A stretch of 64,000 nucleotides of DNA from Nectonema munidae (lineage: Eukaryota; Nematomorpha; Nectonematoida; Nectonematidae): assembly GCA_030549495.1 (NCBI GenBank), contig JAUIRK010000227.1:270273-334272 (forward strand), given 5' to 3'. A program made the position numbers and the translations under genes. This document shows positions 34,340-45,389 of the stretch, piece by piece. The notes under the pieces were generated by a model. The model had not been told where the DNA came from, made no database searches, and saw only the letters and a program-made list of their open reading frames with translations. Every line of letters starts with the position of its first letter. The first letter of the stretch is position 1.

Positions 34340-36994
34340 TTTGGATTTTTTTAAACTAGTGTATATGCGATATGCAAATTTAATTAAAATATTTTCGCTG
34401 GAAGTATAATATTTAAATACACCAATTTTGTAAAAAAATATAAAGTAGTCTTATAAATTTAGGACTTTAGGTATACGCTGAATACACTCTATTTTAAAGA
34501 ATTGCTTGAATATTTGGTCTCCCGTGGTATTTCCAGACCACTAATTTTGAAAATTGCAACAAAAAAATCCCCCCCCTTTTTGTTTTTGTCAGAATACAGA
34601 TTTTTAAATTAAATCCACTTGAATTCTTTATTTCAACCCCAATTTTTTGATCTTGAAAATTTCATCAAGATAAACTATATTGTTTACTTTAATTTTTATC
34701 TAAATAATTCTATATTTTATTGTTTTTCAGGTGAATCCACAGTTTTAACCCTTCAATTTGCGCTATAGTAGTCGTGACCTGATTTGTCCCAATGTATATA
34801 AGAGATGCATGTATTTTTAGTGAGTCTTTAACAGCGGTTTGCTTATTATCTATTTAATTTTAAATAAATCACGACACAGAATAAAAGGTCAGAAATTTTT
34901 CCTATCTATTTCTATCGATTTTTCACCTTTCGTTACAATTTCACTCGTTGAAAAGCAGTTTTTACACTTTTCGACGAACTTTTCAAACACTTTCATATGG
35001 AACCAGGACTATCTAGTTTCTTTATCCAGTAGCGTATCATGATTATCAAAACGTAGAGAGCGCATAAAAATTCAAAAACTTTTTAAGTTCATGAATAATC
35101 TATATTTTTCCATTCCATTTCCAATTTACTTACCAGACTTATTTTGTCATATGTTATGTAAAGAAGCAGCAAAATACAAAAGACCAAAAAACTTTCGATC
35201 CAACTATATCTATTTTAGCATCTCTTTCTCAGGAAAATTTTTGAGAATTTGTTATATTCTTGATTTGTATACTCTACTATTTCCTTCAAAATTTTCAGGT
35301 CAAATAAACAGTTCTAACTTTCCAAAGCCTTTTTTGCTTTTCAACGAACACTGGGTAAGTAAACTCATATATTATGTGGCTTTATCTTATTTCGTTTTCT
35401 AAGCTTTTTTCCATATAATTTTTCCCAATAGAAACATATTTTTATCCTAACCCTAACCAAAACTCCTTTCTTTTAAATGTTCTTCACTATAAAAACGATT
35501 ACTTCGAATTTATTTATTATCAATTTTATCTGAATCACTTTCAGAAAAATCTATTTTATTTTCACTTTCATTTTGAAGAGATTTGCAAATTTGCTCACAT
35601 ATAGTTTGTTTCATTTTAAGTAAAAAATGTTAAATAGTTTATCTAAACTAAAAAAAGAAAAAGTTTAAAAAAAATTATTTTTTCAAATATACAAAGTAAA
35701 AGAAATTGAATGAATATTTTGACCTTACGGTCTTTTTTAAGATTCTAAACAAGAAATTTATGCAAGCTGGGTAATAATATATGTGTATAGTTATTGTAAT
35801 TGTGCATACAAAGTGTTAATTATAACTAGAAATTGTAAGTTCCCTTGTTTATATCATAAATTATATGAATAGAGACCGTAATGTTTGTGTTGGGTTTAAT
35901 TAATGTATGTGTATGTGTGCGTTTATAGTTGATGTGCGGTGAATCCACAATTCATTTCTGGGGATTCTTTCTTTATGTGGTATTCCTCGATGTAGCACCT
36001 TTGTAGATAGTTGCCCTGGTGTTGGATTACTTGCATGTGAGAGTATATTTCTCTTACTTTGTAAAGTCGAGATAATAATTTTTTTAAACTTTTTCTTTAC
36101 ATCATGTGAAACGACTTCGCCCCAGCTATTGTTATCAAAAAACAACTTTAATACGCGTGAAGGAAAAAAAAATTAGACATTTTAAATTTATAACAAGTTT
36201 AGTCGCGATGCATCTGTGTGATAAAATGTTTAAAAAATCAAAAAAACGAATACGCTATATCCCTATTAGTTGTAGTGTGTGACATATTTATCTATGTTTC
36301 CTTTCGTTAATTTAATTTTGCTGAAAATTTTCTTTAGATAAACTTAACTTTGACACTAGTAATGGAGGTTATTATTAGTTTTTATGTTTTTTTATTAATT
36401 TATGATATCCCATCTATGGCGATTAGCGATGTATAATAAGATGTGAACATCACACGTTTTCAAAATTGGACGCGTAAATTTCTCTCATTTTTAGAATTGA
36501 ACCCACTTTCCGCTTTGAATAAAGGATTTTAGTGGATTCAACTTAAAAATGTGGATTGAGGCAAAAAAACAACAATATAGAAATTTTTACAAAAAAAATT
36601 TAATAAACAACATATTTTAATGCCAGATATCAAAAAATCCGGTTTGAAATAAAGAATTCAAATGGATTCAACTGAAAAAGCGGATTCATATGCAATCAAC
36701 TAAAAAGTCATGCCAGAAATATAAGGCACACCTTTTTTGTAGCATGACTAGGTAAAAATTAAACATTTTCTAGCTTTCAAAATAGTTTTGGGAAGCTTTG
36801 GTTAAGCCAGCGCTGATAGACTACGTTTTTGCAAAAAAAAATTTTTTAATTATATCATTGTAAATTTAGTTTTCAGAGTTATCAGTTTTTACGATATCGC
36901 GTCTTACTAATTATATTACACCCATAATGCATATTTATGCAAAAAAATATAATATATACGCATAAGTGAACGCATCTATATTTTTATTCTTTTC
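34340..36994. other. AT-rich sequence, no firmly supported gene
   Basis: Contains several short frames. One minus-strand frame near 36110-36180 (SRVLKLFFDNNSWGEVVSHD before GTAAAG) could be an exon, but its acceptor is poor. No repeats with defined ends were seen. Confidence 0.35.
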
Positions 36995-37285
36995 CAGAGG
37001 TCACAAAACTTTTCTTGAAGCGGCTTGGATTATTACCGAAAATTTAGGCCCGGAATATTGAAAAGTTAAAAAACACTAGCATTATCAAATTCCTAACAAT
37101 ACTTGTTTAAAACAAAATAAAGCAAACTTCTCAAGGATGTGACAAAGTTAATGCACTGAAAATGCATAAAAAGTGGAAATGAAGACAATACATTTCAAAA
37201 TACTTATTTTGTAACACCTATGAATATCAAACTTTAGATTGCGGGCGGGATATCTGGCCCACGCGCCATAGTTTGTTGACCTCTC
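36995..37285. mobile_element. hAT MITE, family 1 (291 bp)
   Basis: Starts CAGAGGTCACAAAACTTTTC and ends with an inverted relative (gtttgttgacctctc). Flanking 8-mers TTCTTTTC (36987-36994) and TTCTATTC (37286-37293) differ at one base. It aligns along its whole length, in inverted orientation, with 58660-58943. Shared segments include CTTTTCTTGAAGCGG, TTTAAAACAAAATAAAGCAA, GATGTGACAAAGTT and CATAAAAAGTGGA. No coding capacity. Confidence 0.88.
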
Positions 37286-37949
37286 TTCTATTCTATAGCT
37301 TCATGACATATCTAATTCTAAATTTAAGTCAATTCTTATGATGTTTAAACTTTTGCATTTCCAAGCCAATTTTATCATGAAATACAGCAAATTAAAGTCT
37401 ATTTTATGCGCTTTAAATTAATGCAAGTCACAAACGGAAATTTTATGGTAGAACATCTTATTTCCAAAACTCGATAGTTTTAGCAAAAATACTTTATTGA
37501 CTTATCAAAATTTTGAAGGGATGATATTGCACAACCTTTTTATTAAATATACTTTTATGTTTTAACGAGTTGAAATGGGCAAATAAATTTTAATTAAATA
37601 ACAATGATGTCTTTTTATTAATTGAAACTGCCAAATGGGGAGACATTGATAGACTTCCAGGTTATACAGTTTTCTCTTAAAATTTGAAAAAAATAAAAAA
37701 AAACTTTAGAAAAATCATTCTTGAAGTTTTGCCTTATTTATATTTCATTCTAAATTTTAAATACGGTAAAAAGTCTTTAACCTCTGCCTAGATACAAAAG
37801 CGTATATAATGTAATATAAATGAGATATAGGTTCCTTTCCTCATAATTCGATACAAGTGGCGCAATGGTGCCTTTTCAATGAAAACACCCCACAGCACCT
37901 TTACCTTCATCATTATTATTGTGACTTGTTTACTTTTTTTGGAATGCAG
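37286..37949. other. Probable intron/upstream region of the plus-strand host exons
   Basis: AT-rich. The frame at 37879-37985 begins MKTPHSTFTFIIIIVTCLLF, but this hydrophobic run is the polypyrimidine tract before the acceptor at 37948-37949. Confidence 0.4.
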
Positions 37950-38370
37950 CAATAGAACAATTAGAAAAAGTTCTAGGAATTCCAAAATCGATCAAGGATT
38001 TCATCAACAGATTTTGGCAATCAGGAAACAAATCATCATGTTCCGCTCCAAATCTTTCGGTAAATAAATATATGTAGTTATTGAAAGTATGTATTATAAA
38101 AGAAGGTACGCGTGTCCCATTTCATGAGCCAGAACTAATACTAGAGTAAAATCCCTTTGAAAGTGATTAACTCCATACGCGTGTGTTTTATTGCAAATTA
38201 CGTCAATGAATGCATATCCTGAAAAGTTGTAAGAAAGCATTAGTGATCGCTTAAAAAAGTTTTCTATTTCGTATTTTTACGTTCACTTCGTTCCTCTTTA
38301 CTTTCAGATGTCCTTTATAGCTTTGCATTTAGCTGACCATATATTTTGTGACAAAAAGAATACATTTTAA
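37950..38370 (+). CDS. 3' exons of an unidentified host gene (two exons)
   Basis: Exon 37950-38059 follows a tract ending TTTTTTTGGAATGCAG. After two bases completing a split codon it encodes IEQLEKVLGIPKSIKDFINR then FWQSGNKSSCSAPNLS, ending in phase 0 before GTAAAT. The next exon, 38308-38370, follows a strong acceptor (CCTCTTTACTTTCAG) in phase 0, encodes MSFIALHLADHIFCDKKNTF and ends in TAA. AATAAA lies at 38399-38404. The intron is 248 bp. Phases, splice signals and the polyadenylation signal agree. The first exon's composition (amphipathic helix, then a Ser-rich end) is protein-like. I do not recognise the protein, and upstream exons were not found. Confidence 0.5.
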
Positions 38371-38398
38371 CAAATGCCAACGAAAAATGACAATTTTA

Positions 38399-38404
38399 AA
38401 TAAA
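38399..38404 (+). terminator. Polyadenylation signal AATAAA
   Basis: Lies 29 bases after the proposed stop codon at 38368-38370, the usual position for a cleavage signal of a short 3' untranslated region. In AT-rich DNA this hexamer is common, so support comes from the context. Confidence 0.4.
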
Positions 38405-41400
38405 CGTATGTATTCATAATGTTAGCATAAAAAATGTACCAAAAAATATTATGAAAAAAAAAATTTGTTAAGTAAAAATTTTTCACATTCCTATAATTCA
38501 TTTTTTAGTTTTATACAATACTAAAACATCTACAGGGCATATTTTTTGTTATAATATACGTTGTGAAAATACAGCGGTACAAAGTGGGTACGGTTAAAAG
38601 AATATGAACAAAAAGAGCTTTAAGTGAAAAAAACGAACATCGAATATAGGAAAGACCAACTTAAATTAAAAAAGGAGAACGAACGGTAGAAAAAGACGAA
38701 CTAAATGCGAACTTAAAGTGAAACAGGAAAAGTAAACTAAGACTTGTAAACTGTTCATAAATTAGTAATTTCATTAAACGAAAAGTTACATTCGTGATTT
38801 CGCTATCCCAAAATTGTTTCTAAACTTCGTATAAGTAGAAGTTGTTCTAATTATTTCCTATATTTATTATTATAAAATTTAGTTCTATCTAGATTTTCTC
38901 TAATCCCAATTATGTTTTAAAATGATAAATTTGAGCCTAATTATCATATATTAAAATGATTAAATCATGAATTAAAGAATAACAAGTAATCGAATAGCCA
39001 AAAGTTTTAAGTGATTTTATATTTTTTCTTTATGCTAATATATTTTGATTTTCAACTTTTTCGTCAACTGCAAAATGATATTTACATTAGACCACGTATT
39101 TTCATCAGTCACAATAAAGTGGACTTCGAGAACACACATGATTATTTCTCGTAGTTTCCACGTTAAAATGAATCTCTTTTTTAGCATCTCCTGCCATCGT
39201 TTGTTTTAAATTTGGTCATGTCTCTAACTTTTAATGTCGATTGAAACATGTTTTCTTAAAGGCCTTCAAAAGTTAGTCCGTATTGATGAATGAAAAGAGT
39301 CGAACAAAGTGCGTTTTATTAAATCAAAAGAGAAATATATAAAAATACTTCTTCGGAAAAATTCATCCTCTGTATTTGATTTTTTAAATCTTGCGAAAAC
39401 AAAACTGTCTATATTTTCGTTTAGAGTTGAAGAAAAATACGGTTATCCAAATTAATTAACAAAAAACACAATATCTCACAAATTTGAATAAAAATTGCAA
39501 AAACCTCTTTTTATGAGGCTTACTTCTTTGCATTATTATTTTTTATTTTTTCCTATTTATTTCTGATGCTTATGAGAGCGGCGTTGCAAAACAAGAGGTT
39601 AAAAAGCACTTAACTTTTTGAAAAGCTACGGAACGCTCTTTTATATTCGAAGCAAAAGAATACACGTTGGATGTAAATATGGATTCTTACCAGTTTGTGG
39701 TATTGTTGAATTAGGATACTTTAAATTTCTTAAAAAAAGTCCTATATTTTGGGATATTAATTATGAAAAATGATTTTACGGAGAATTCAAAATGATGAGA
39801 TCGCATTCAGGATGAGACTTCATTAATCCACTCGCTTTAAATTCAAATAGAGTATTTATGAGTTCTTCTGTGAAAATGTTTCCCTTAATAACACGAAATT
39901 GAAATGGACGCACGCAAGATATCGCTGGCGCTGCTAAAAAGGAGCTTCAGCCCTCACTGCATTTTAGACAACGGCAAAAAGATCTTAATATGGATTAAAA
40001 ATATGCATATCCATTTTGATAATTAATTTTTTCTACCATTCAGATCTCGCAATAATTAGTTGTGATTGAATCAATAATAATGTACATATCGATTCCATGT
40101 GGCAAAATTTGAAAAGACTATGTCATGCCTGACTCAAGTTCTAATTCATATATTATTATTTATCACGGTATCCTAAGAAAACCATTTAAAATTTTGAGTA
40201 GAAGTATGACTTTTGTTTTCGTGCTTTGTAAATAAGACTTAAGTAGTTTGGGAAACCCACGCAAGTTTTGTTGTTACTACTACGCAACGGAGAGAACGAA
40301 AAGTGAGGAAAAAAGAATACCTAAAGTCGGCTATCTTATTTACAAAATAAATAAAATTAAAAAATCCTAGATCCAGTCAAGAAATTTTAAGCAAATTTTA
40401 CACACCTACAAAGAAAATATAAAATTATATACGATTATAAATCACGTTGAGTGAATTTATCGCTATAAGTACGAAGAAATCGTGTATATTTTGAAGATTC
40501 ATTCAAACAAAATATCATTATGAGAGAACAAAATTTTGAAAGAAGGGCCTTCCGATAACCTTCAGCCTGTTTAATTTTTATGAAGGCATTTGTCCACACA
40601 TTCACTGTAGACCCATGTATTTGCTGGGTAGTTGCGTTGAATTCGATCTTCTTTTTCTTTTTCTCTTATAATCATAACGCTCATTCACCATTATTTAACT
40701 ACGGCATAGCACTGCAAATATCACTAAAAAGAATTCTAGACCTTTCAGTTTTTATATAAACTATTTTAAGTAGCGAGGTTTCTTTTTGGTCAATTTTTTT
40801 GAGTGCATGGACTTAAAATAAAGAAATCAATAAAATAATTAAATATAGAAAAAGTGAGAATTTGATTTGGCATGTAAATTTCAAATCGTCTGTGAAACAT
40901 AATTATAAATGCTAGGACCAAATTCCAGCATGAAACCTACCTTTAATATCATCTTCATATTTATATAAAAATGATAGCTTACGTTATAGCGAAATATATT
41001 CGCTAATCTAAGACCAATATCAACTGTTGCATACATCTCCTTAATCTAAAAAAATGCGTTAGTATAAAAAATATCACTATTAAGAGAATTAAACCCATAA
41101 AAATAGACTTTTCTGATCATCTGATGTCAAAACATCACTTGCAAAGCAAATGTCAGCCGTATATTCTTAAATAAAAAGATATTTTCTTACAGTGTTATAG
41201 AAATTGTAAAAATGTCTTAATGTACGCGTTTTTATCACGACCAACATTATTCCATCTATTTTCTGCCTAAAGAGATCGATTTTTAAAAATTATACTTAAA
41301 AATTTTGACTTATTCGAAGAAATTTTTACTGAAAAGTTTATTTACTCTACCAAAACGAGCTATTTTATGCTTAAATTATACGTATTCAATAAATAAAACA

Positions 41401-42200
41401 GTGTTTGCACTTATTTTGAAAACACTGTTCAAGGTATTTCTACAGCTCGCTTTCGTTCGAGTTTTGAAGCGCGATGCGAGCCTTCTTTCCTTGTTCGTGA
41501 AGGTTTTGATGAGCTTGCTACCTCTAAGATGCTTTTAAATCGCATCGCTCTTCCAATGAATCCCACTTGTAACCCACATCTTTTCTCAATAAACAATGTA
41601 TCGAAAGGAAATCACTATCAACCTAAACTTTTTCCCACTCAAGAGTGCATAAATGAATTTTGGGCAGGAAGAGAGAGTTTCATCGCGCTATTGCATACTC
41701 AGGAGTGTTTGTTAAGTTAAGTCGATAAAACCCGAATACATCAAATAGAAAAAGTATAAGAAAGATAGCAAGACGCGTTCACTTTTCTTGTCAAGTGTAC
41801 GTACGCTTGGACACAAACCATTCAAAGGAAAATGCGAAATGAGTGTTGGAAATCAGGTGTCGAAATCATTAGCACACTCCCAAGCCCTCTCAAACTTTGC
41901 GATTTAAAAGACTTGGCATCTAACGCACGAGCTCGGCCTCTCTACTTTACACTCGATAGGTGGATGCACATGATGGCATTTTAGACAATCACACTTGTAT
42001 ACTAAAAAATTGGTTTAATTAACAGGGCGGAACTTTCTACCGTAAGACCAGAGTAGTGGAAATAAAGATATGGAAATGAATGCAGTGACAGTGACACACA
42101 TCACTCACTCTCGTCAATGATTCTTTTGTCCTGGCTGAAGACCATGTTTTTATGTGAGCGATAATACATACTTCAGAATATCGAACAATCTCGTGCCAAA
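38405..42200. other. Non-coding sequence; GC-richer block 41430-42120
   Basis: No firmly supported exon. A minus-strand frame at about 40446-40665 (FNATTQQIHGSTVNVWTNAF) is open for about 75 residues but lacks convincing splice sites. The block at 41430-42120 is less AT-rich and lies directly upstream of the promoter at 42224, so it may hold upstream regulatory sequence. Confidence 0.35.
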
Positions 42201-42223
42201 CAAAAAAATCTGCTTGGCTAATG

Positions 42224-42441
42224 TATATAAGCGCCCGTCACTGCTCGTTGCTTCATTTTTCTCTTTTAAGCCATTCAGCGTCACTTCCCGTCTATGCTTC
42301 ATTCCTCCCTAAATACATTTATAGAAACACTAGAGCTCCTAAGGACTTTACTAACAACAAATATTTTCGGTTCGCTTTTCTACATATGAATACACCCAAT
42401 CTGCACCTTCTTCACATCACCCACTTATGGCTATAAAGAGG
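42224..42441 (+). promoter_or_regulatory. TATA/Initiator core promoter with first exon and splice donor
   Basis: TATATAAG at 42224-42231 is followed by an Initiator-like TTCATTTT whose A is at 42255, 31 bases from the first T of the TATA box; this is the canonical spacing. Downstream, AAAGAGG|GTGAGT provides a strong 5' splice site after 42441. The proposed first exon (42255-42441) has only a short upstream frame of about 32 codons, so it is probably 5' untranslated. The gene would run to the right; its coding exons were not found. Confidence 0.4.
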
Positions 42442-42449
42442 GTGAGTGC

Positions 42450-43765
42450 TGAATCTATATAATTGCTGATCTTCTTACTTACTTTAATAAAACAAATGTT
42501 CAAAACTTTTTCTAACAGTGTATAGCAGTGTCAATATCAATGAATGAACTTTGCAATATTTGGCATACAATCATGTTAACTCAACTGCCACAAGTGTCTT
42601 GACAGCATATTATCGTTCTTCTAATGTCCAACTAATTTTCATTTTTTTCTTTTTCAAACAATATCCAACACTTATTATTGCGATTAAATAAAAGTACGAA
42701 ACTTTTTACTTGTAAAATGTGTTTTGTATAATTTGACACATATTATATAAAGATATACTTATATAATCGTAGTCAGAAGATTTTAATTTATCACACTTCT
42801 GATTCAAGAAAGCGTCTTCTTGACATAAAAATTAATCCTATTTGTATGAAATACAAATTTAAAGAATTGATCTTTTTTGGGGCATAAGTGAGAGCGTCAT
42901 ATCATGCAAAAACGTTGATAGAAGAATGCGCTTGAAAATGTATTGATGCATACGGAATGGTCCTGTAGAAGTTTGGCTGAGAATGTCCAAATATTACAGG
43001 TAGCTGAAATGGGAAAGGATTAGTCTACTTGATTTCATCATGCATTTCCAAACATCGAAGTAAATTGCCTCTGATTACAGAACAAAGCTTAGATAAATAA
43101 AGCCTCATCTCAAAATAATTAAAGATGCTAAAGAGGACTTTTTAGTATACCGCTGTAATCCGCTACTGTAGTCATAGAAACTGGACACGCGGCGAGATAT
43201 ATAACTGCAAAAACGATATTTGTTGAGTGATAAATATTTTTTATGTACTTTCAATTTATTTATTATGGTGTATTTAGATTGAAATGTGACATGGTTATTT
43301 AGTTAATTTGTTAATTATACTTATCTAGTGAGACACTCCTAGAAAATAGATTTAGAAGCATCGGCACAGCTTTCTATAAACAATGTACCAGTTAAAAAAA
43401 TAATTTTTGGTTAATTAACTAGCCTACCACTAAGTGTCATTTCTTTAGAGTAAAATTATCGCTTTATTATATTTATAGCATGAAATCATTTGCATATCAT
43501 GTAAATTTGCTTTCGATTTGACGAAATATCAGCGATAGATTCCGCCTTGAGACAAATTTTTTATGCGTTCGTGAAAATTTCATCACTGAGCAAAATTCCT
43601 CATTTACAATTAACGTAGAGAGTCATAATCGTATAGTAAATTTAGCAGGGTCAAAATGAATTCTTGTGAATATTTAAATGTCACAATTACTTCTTGTAAA
43701 ATCCTCAAGCGACTAAATGGACTTGGGTAGCCACCTCAAAAGTTGATTCATTAATTCTTTCTACC
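42450..43765. other. Possible intron sequence, nothing recognised
   Basis: AT-rich with no supported coding or repeat feature before the MITE at 43766. Confidence 0.4.
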
Positions 43766-44101
43766 CAGTGCCCGCGCTAAAGCTAAATTTCAAGGGGGCT
43801 GAAATGGGGCAAAGAAACACTTTGCAAAAAATTTATTTTCTATATTACTTTATATCCTATATTACTTTGCTGAAAAGCATGAAGTACTTCTGTATAAAAA
43901 CCTATAGAAATATCATATTATACATACACATACACCAGTATTTATATAAGATAATTGTGTACAATTTTTGCTTATTTATTTTTCCTTTAAAAAGTGCATG
44001 GGGCAAAACCAAAAATTTTACGAGCGGGGGCAAAGATTAATACAGAGGGGGAGGGGAGGGGGGGCACGTGCCCCAAAATTATATAGGTAGCGCGGGCACT
44101 G
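43766..44101. mobile_element. hAT MITE with perfect TIRs and target duplication (336 bp)
   Basis: The ends are CAGTGCCCGCGCTA (43766) and its exact inverse TAGCGCGGGCACTG (ending 44101). The flanking 8-mers are both TTTCTACC (43758-43765 and 44102-44109). Subterminal G-rich sequence includes a palindrome GGGGCACGTGCCCC near 44062-44075. No coding capacity. Perfect ends and duplication indicate a young insertion. Confidence 0.95.
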
Positions 44102-45385
44102 TTTCTACCTCTGATATTTTGTAATATTTTGTTTATAACTTTAACCTTTTGAAATAAATAATTACTTACTTAAATTATATTTTCTGACAATAAATTCAAC
44201 ATATGTGATTCCAAAATATTTGTTCTTTCAGGGCATCTATTAAAATGTTCTAGGGTAACCCTTATGCTAAAACAGCTCTGTGGTTTGAACAAAGAATACT
44301 CAAGTTAAGTTATTTTAATTAAATTTTTAAAAATACGATAAAATTAATATAAAGTTTTACTTGCTTTTGCGACTAAATAGTTAAAAATATTTAAATGCAT
44401 AAAATTTTCACATTAAAATGATAATATCCAGGATATACTTGACATCTGAAATATTCGTAGGTACAATTCCTTCCAAATTATTTAAAGTAAATTGCGTATT
44501 TTATGAAGACTAACACTATAATTTCAAAAATAAAGCAATCAAAGTTTTAACTGAAAAAGCACAATTGCAGCGCTTGGGCCCAAAGACGAGCAGTCAAAAG
44601 TTGGTACCATGGAATCAGAAGACCACTTTAAATTCAAAAAAATATGAACCATGAAAAATCCTTGAAATTCTATGGCTTCTTTGCTGCTGATGATTTTTTA
44701 TTATTTCATTCAAATTAGGACTTATTTTTGAAGTTCAAGTCTGAAGTCCCCTGTCTCATCTATTTTAAATGTATTTCTCTGTTTTTCAAATATCTTTTTC
44801 ACTGAACCCCATTTCCACCAGGTATGTCGAAAGAAATGCTTTTATTTTCCCTCCAAAGGTTTGGATATAAAAATCGCCTTTCTACCTAGAATTTTTCATA
44901 TCCTGATAAAGTGAATGGAGCTTTTGATTCAATTTAATTTTATGAGTCAATCATTTTTTCTTGAATATTATAATTCATTTCTTGGATATCAAACTTGAAA
45001 GGATCAAAACACCACTCAGGAAATTGAACTCCAATCAAGACTTTGGACAGTTGCTCCATTTCGCATTTTAATGAATTTATGTGATCAAAGTACTTTTATA
45101 ACATTATCATCAATTTTTATGCCTTCTTTAAAAATAGAATTAAGATTGAGAAACTGATGAAAGTCATGACGGCGTAAACTTGAAGCGAATATCTCTAATT
45201 TGTTATCTTCCTTGAACTTTGAGAACTTCAAGTTTGTCCAAAATTGTCAATCAAAATCAAAAATTAAATTTTTTCATTTTGGAAATTTATAATTATATAC
45301 AGTTTTGAACGCCTAACACTTTATGTATTTAATTTTTTCAATAATCATGGCTACTTTTTAGAAATTCCTTCAAATTTTACATAAA
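44102..45385. other. AT-rich sequence, nothing recognised
   Basis: No supported gene or repeat until the tandem array that begins near 45390. Confidence 0.4.
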
Positions 45386-45389
45386 ATAT

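Noticed and set aside
35900-36145. Minus-strand frame with SWGEVVSHDV, faintly like dynein heavy chain text
   Set aside because: The similarity covers only a few residues, the acceptor is weak and no phase-compatible neighbour exon was found.
37879-38067. A 62-residue frame with an apparent signal peptide and a C-terminal SFGK, like an amidated neuropeptide precursor
   Set aside because: The hydrophobic stretch is the pyrimidine tract of an intron ending TGCAG at 37949, and a different frame of the following 110 bases gives a better exon with a matching next exon.
40446-40665. Minus-strand frame of about 75 residues without stops
   Set aside because: Frames of this length are expected by chance in 64 kb, and splice sites are not convincing.
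42221-42436. A 71-residue open frame starting at 42221
   Set aside because: It starts upstream of and across the TATA box and the predicted transcription start, so it cannot be translated from that promoter.
43768-44040. A 90-residue open frame
   Set aside because: It lies wholly inside the MITE at 43766-44101 and has no family resemblance.
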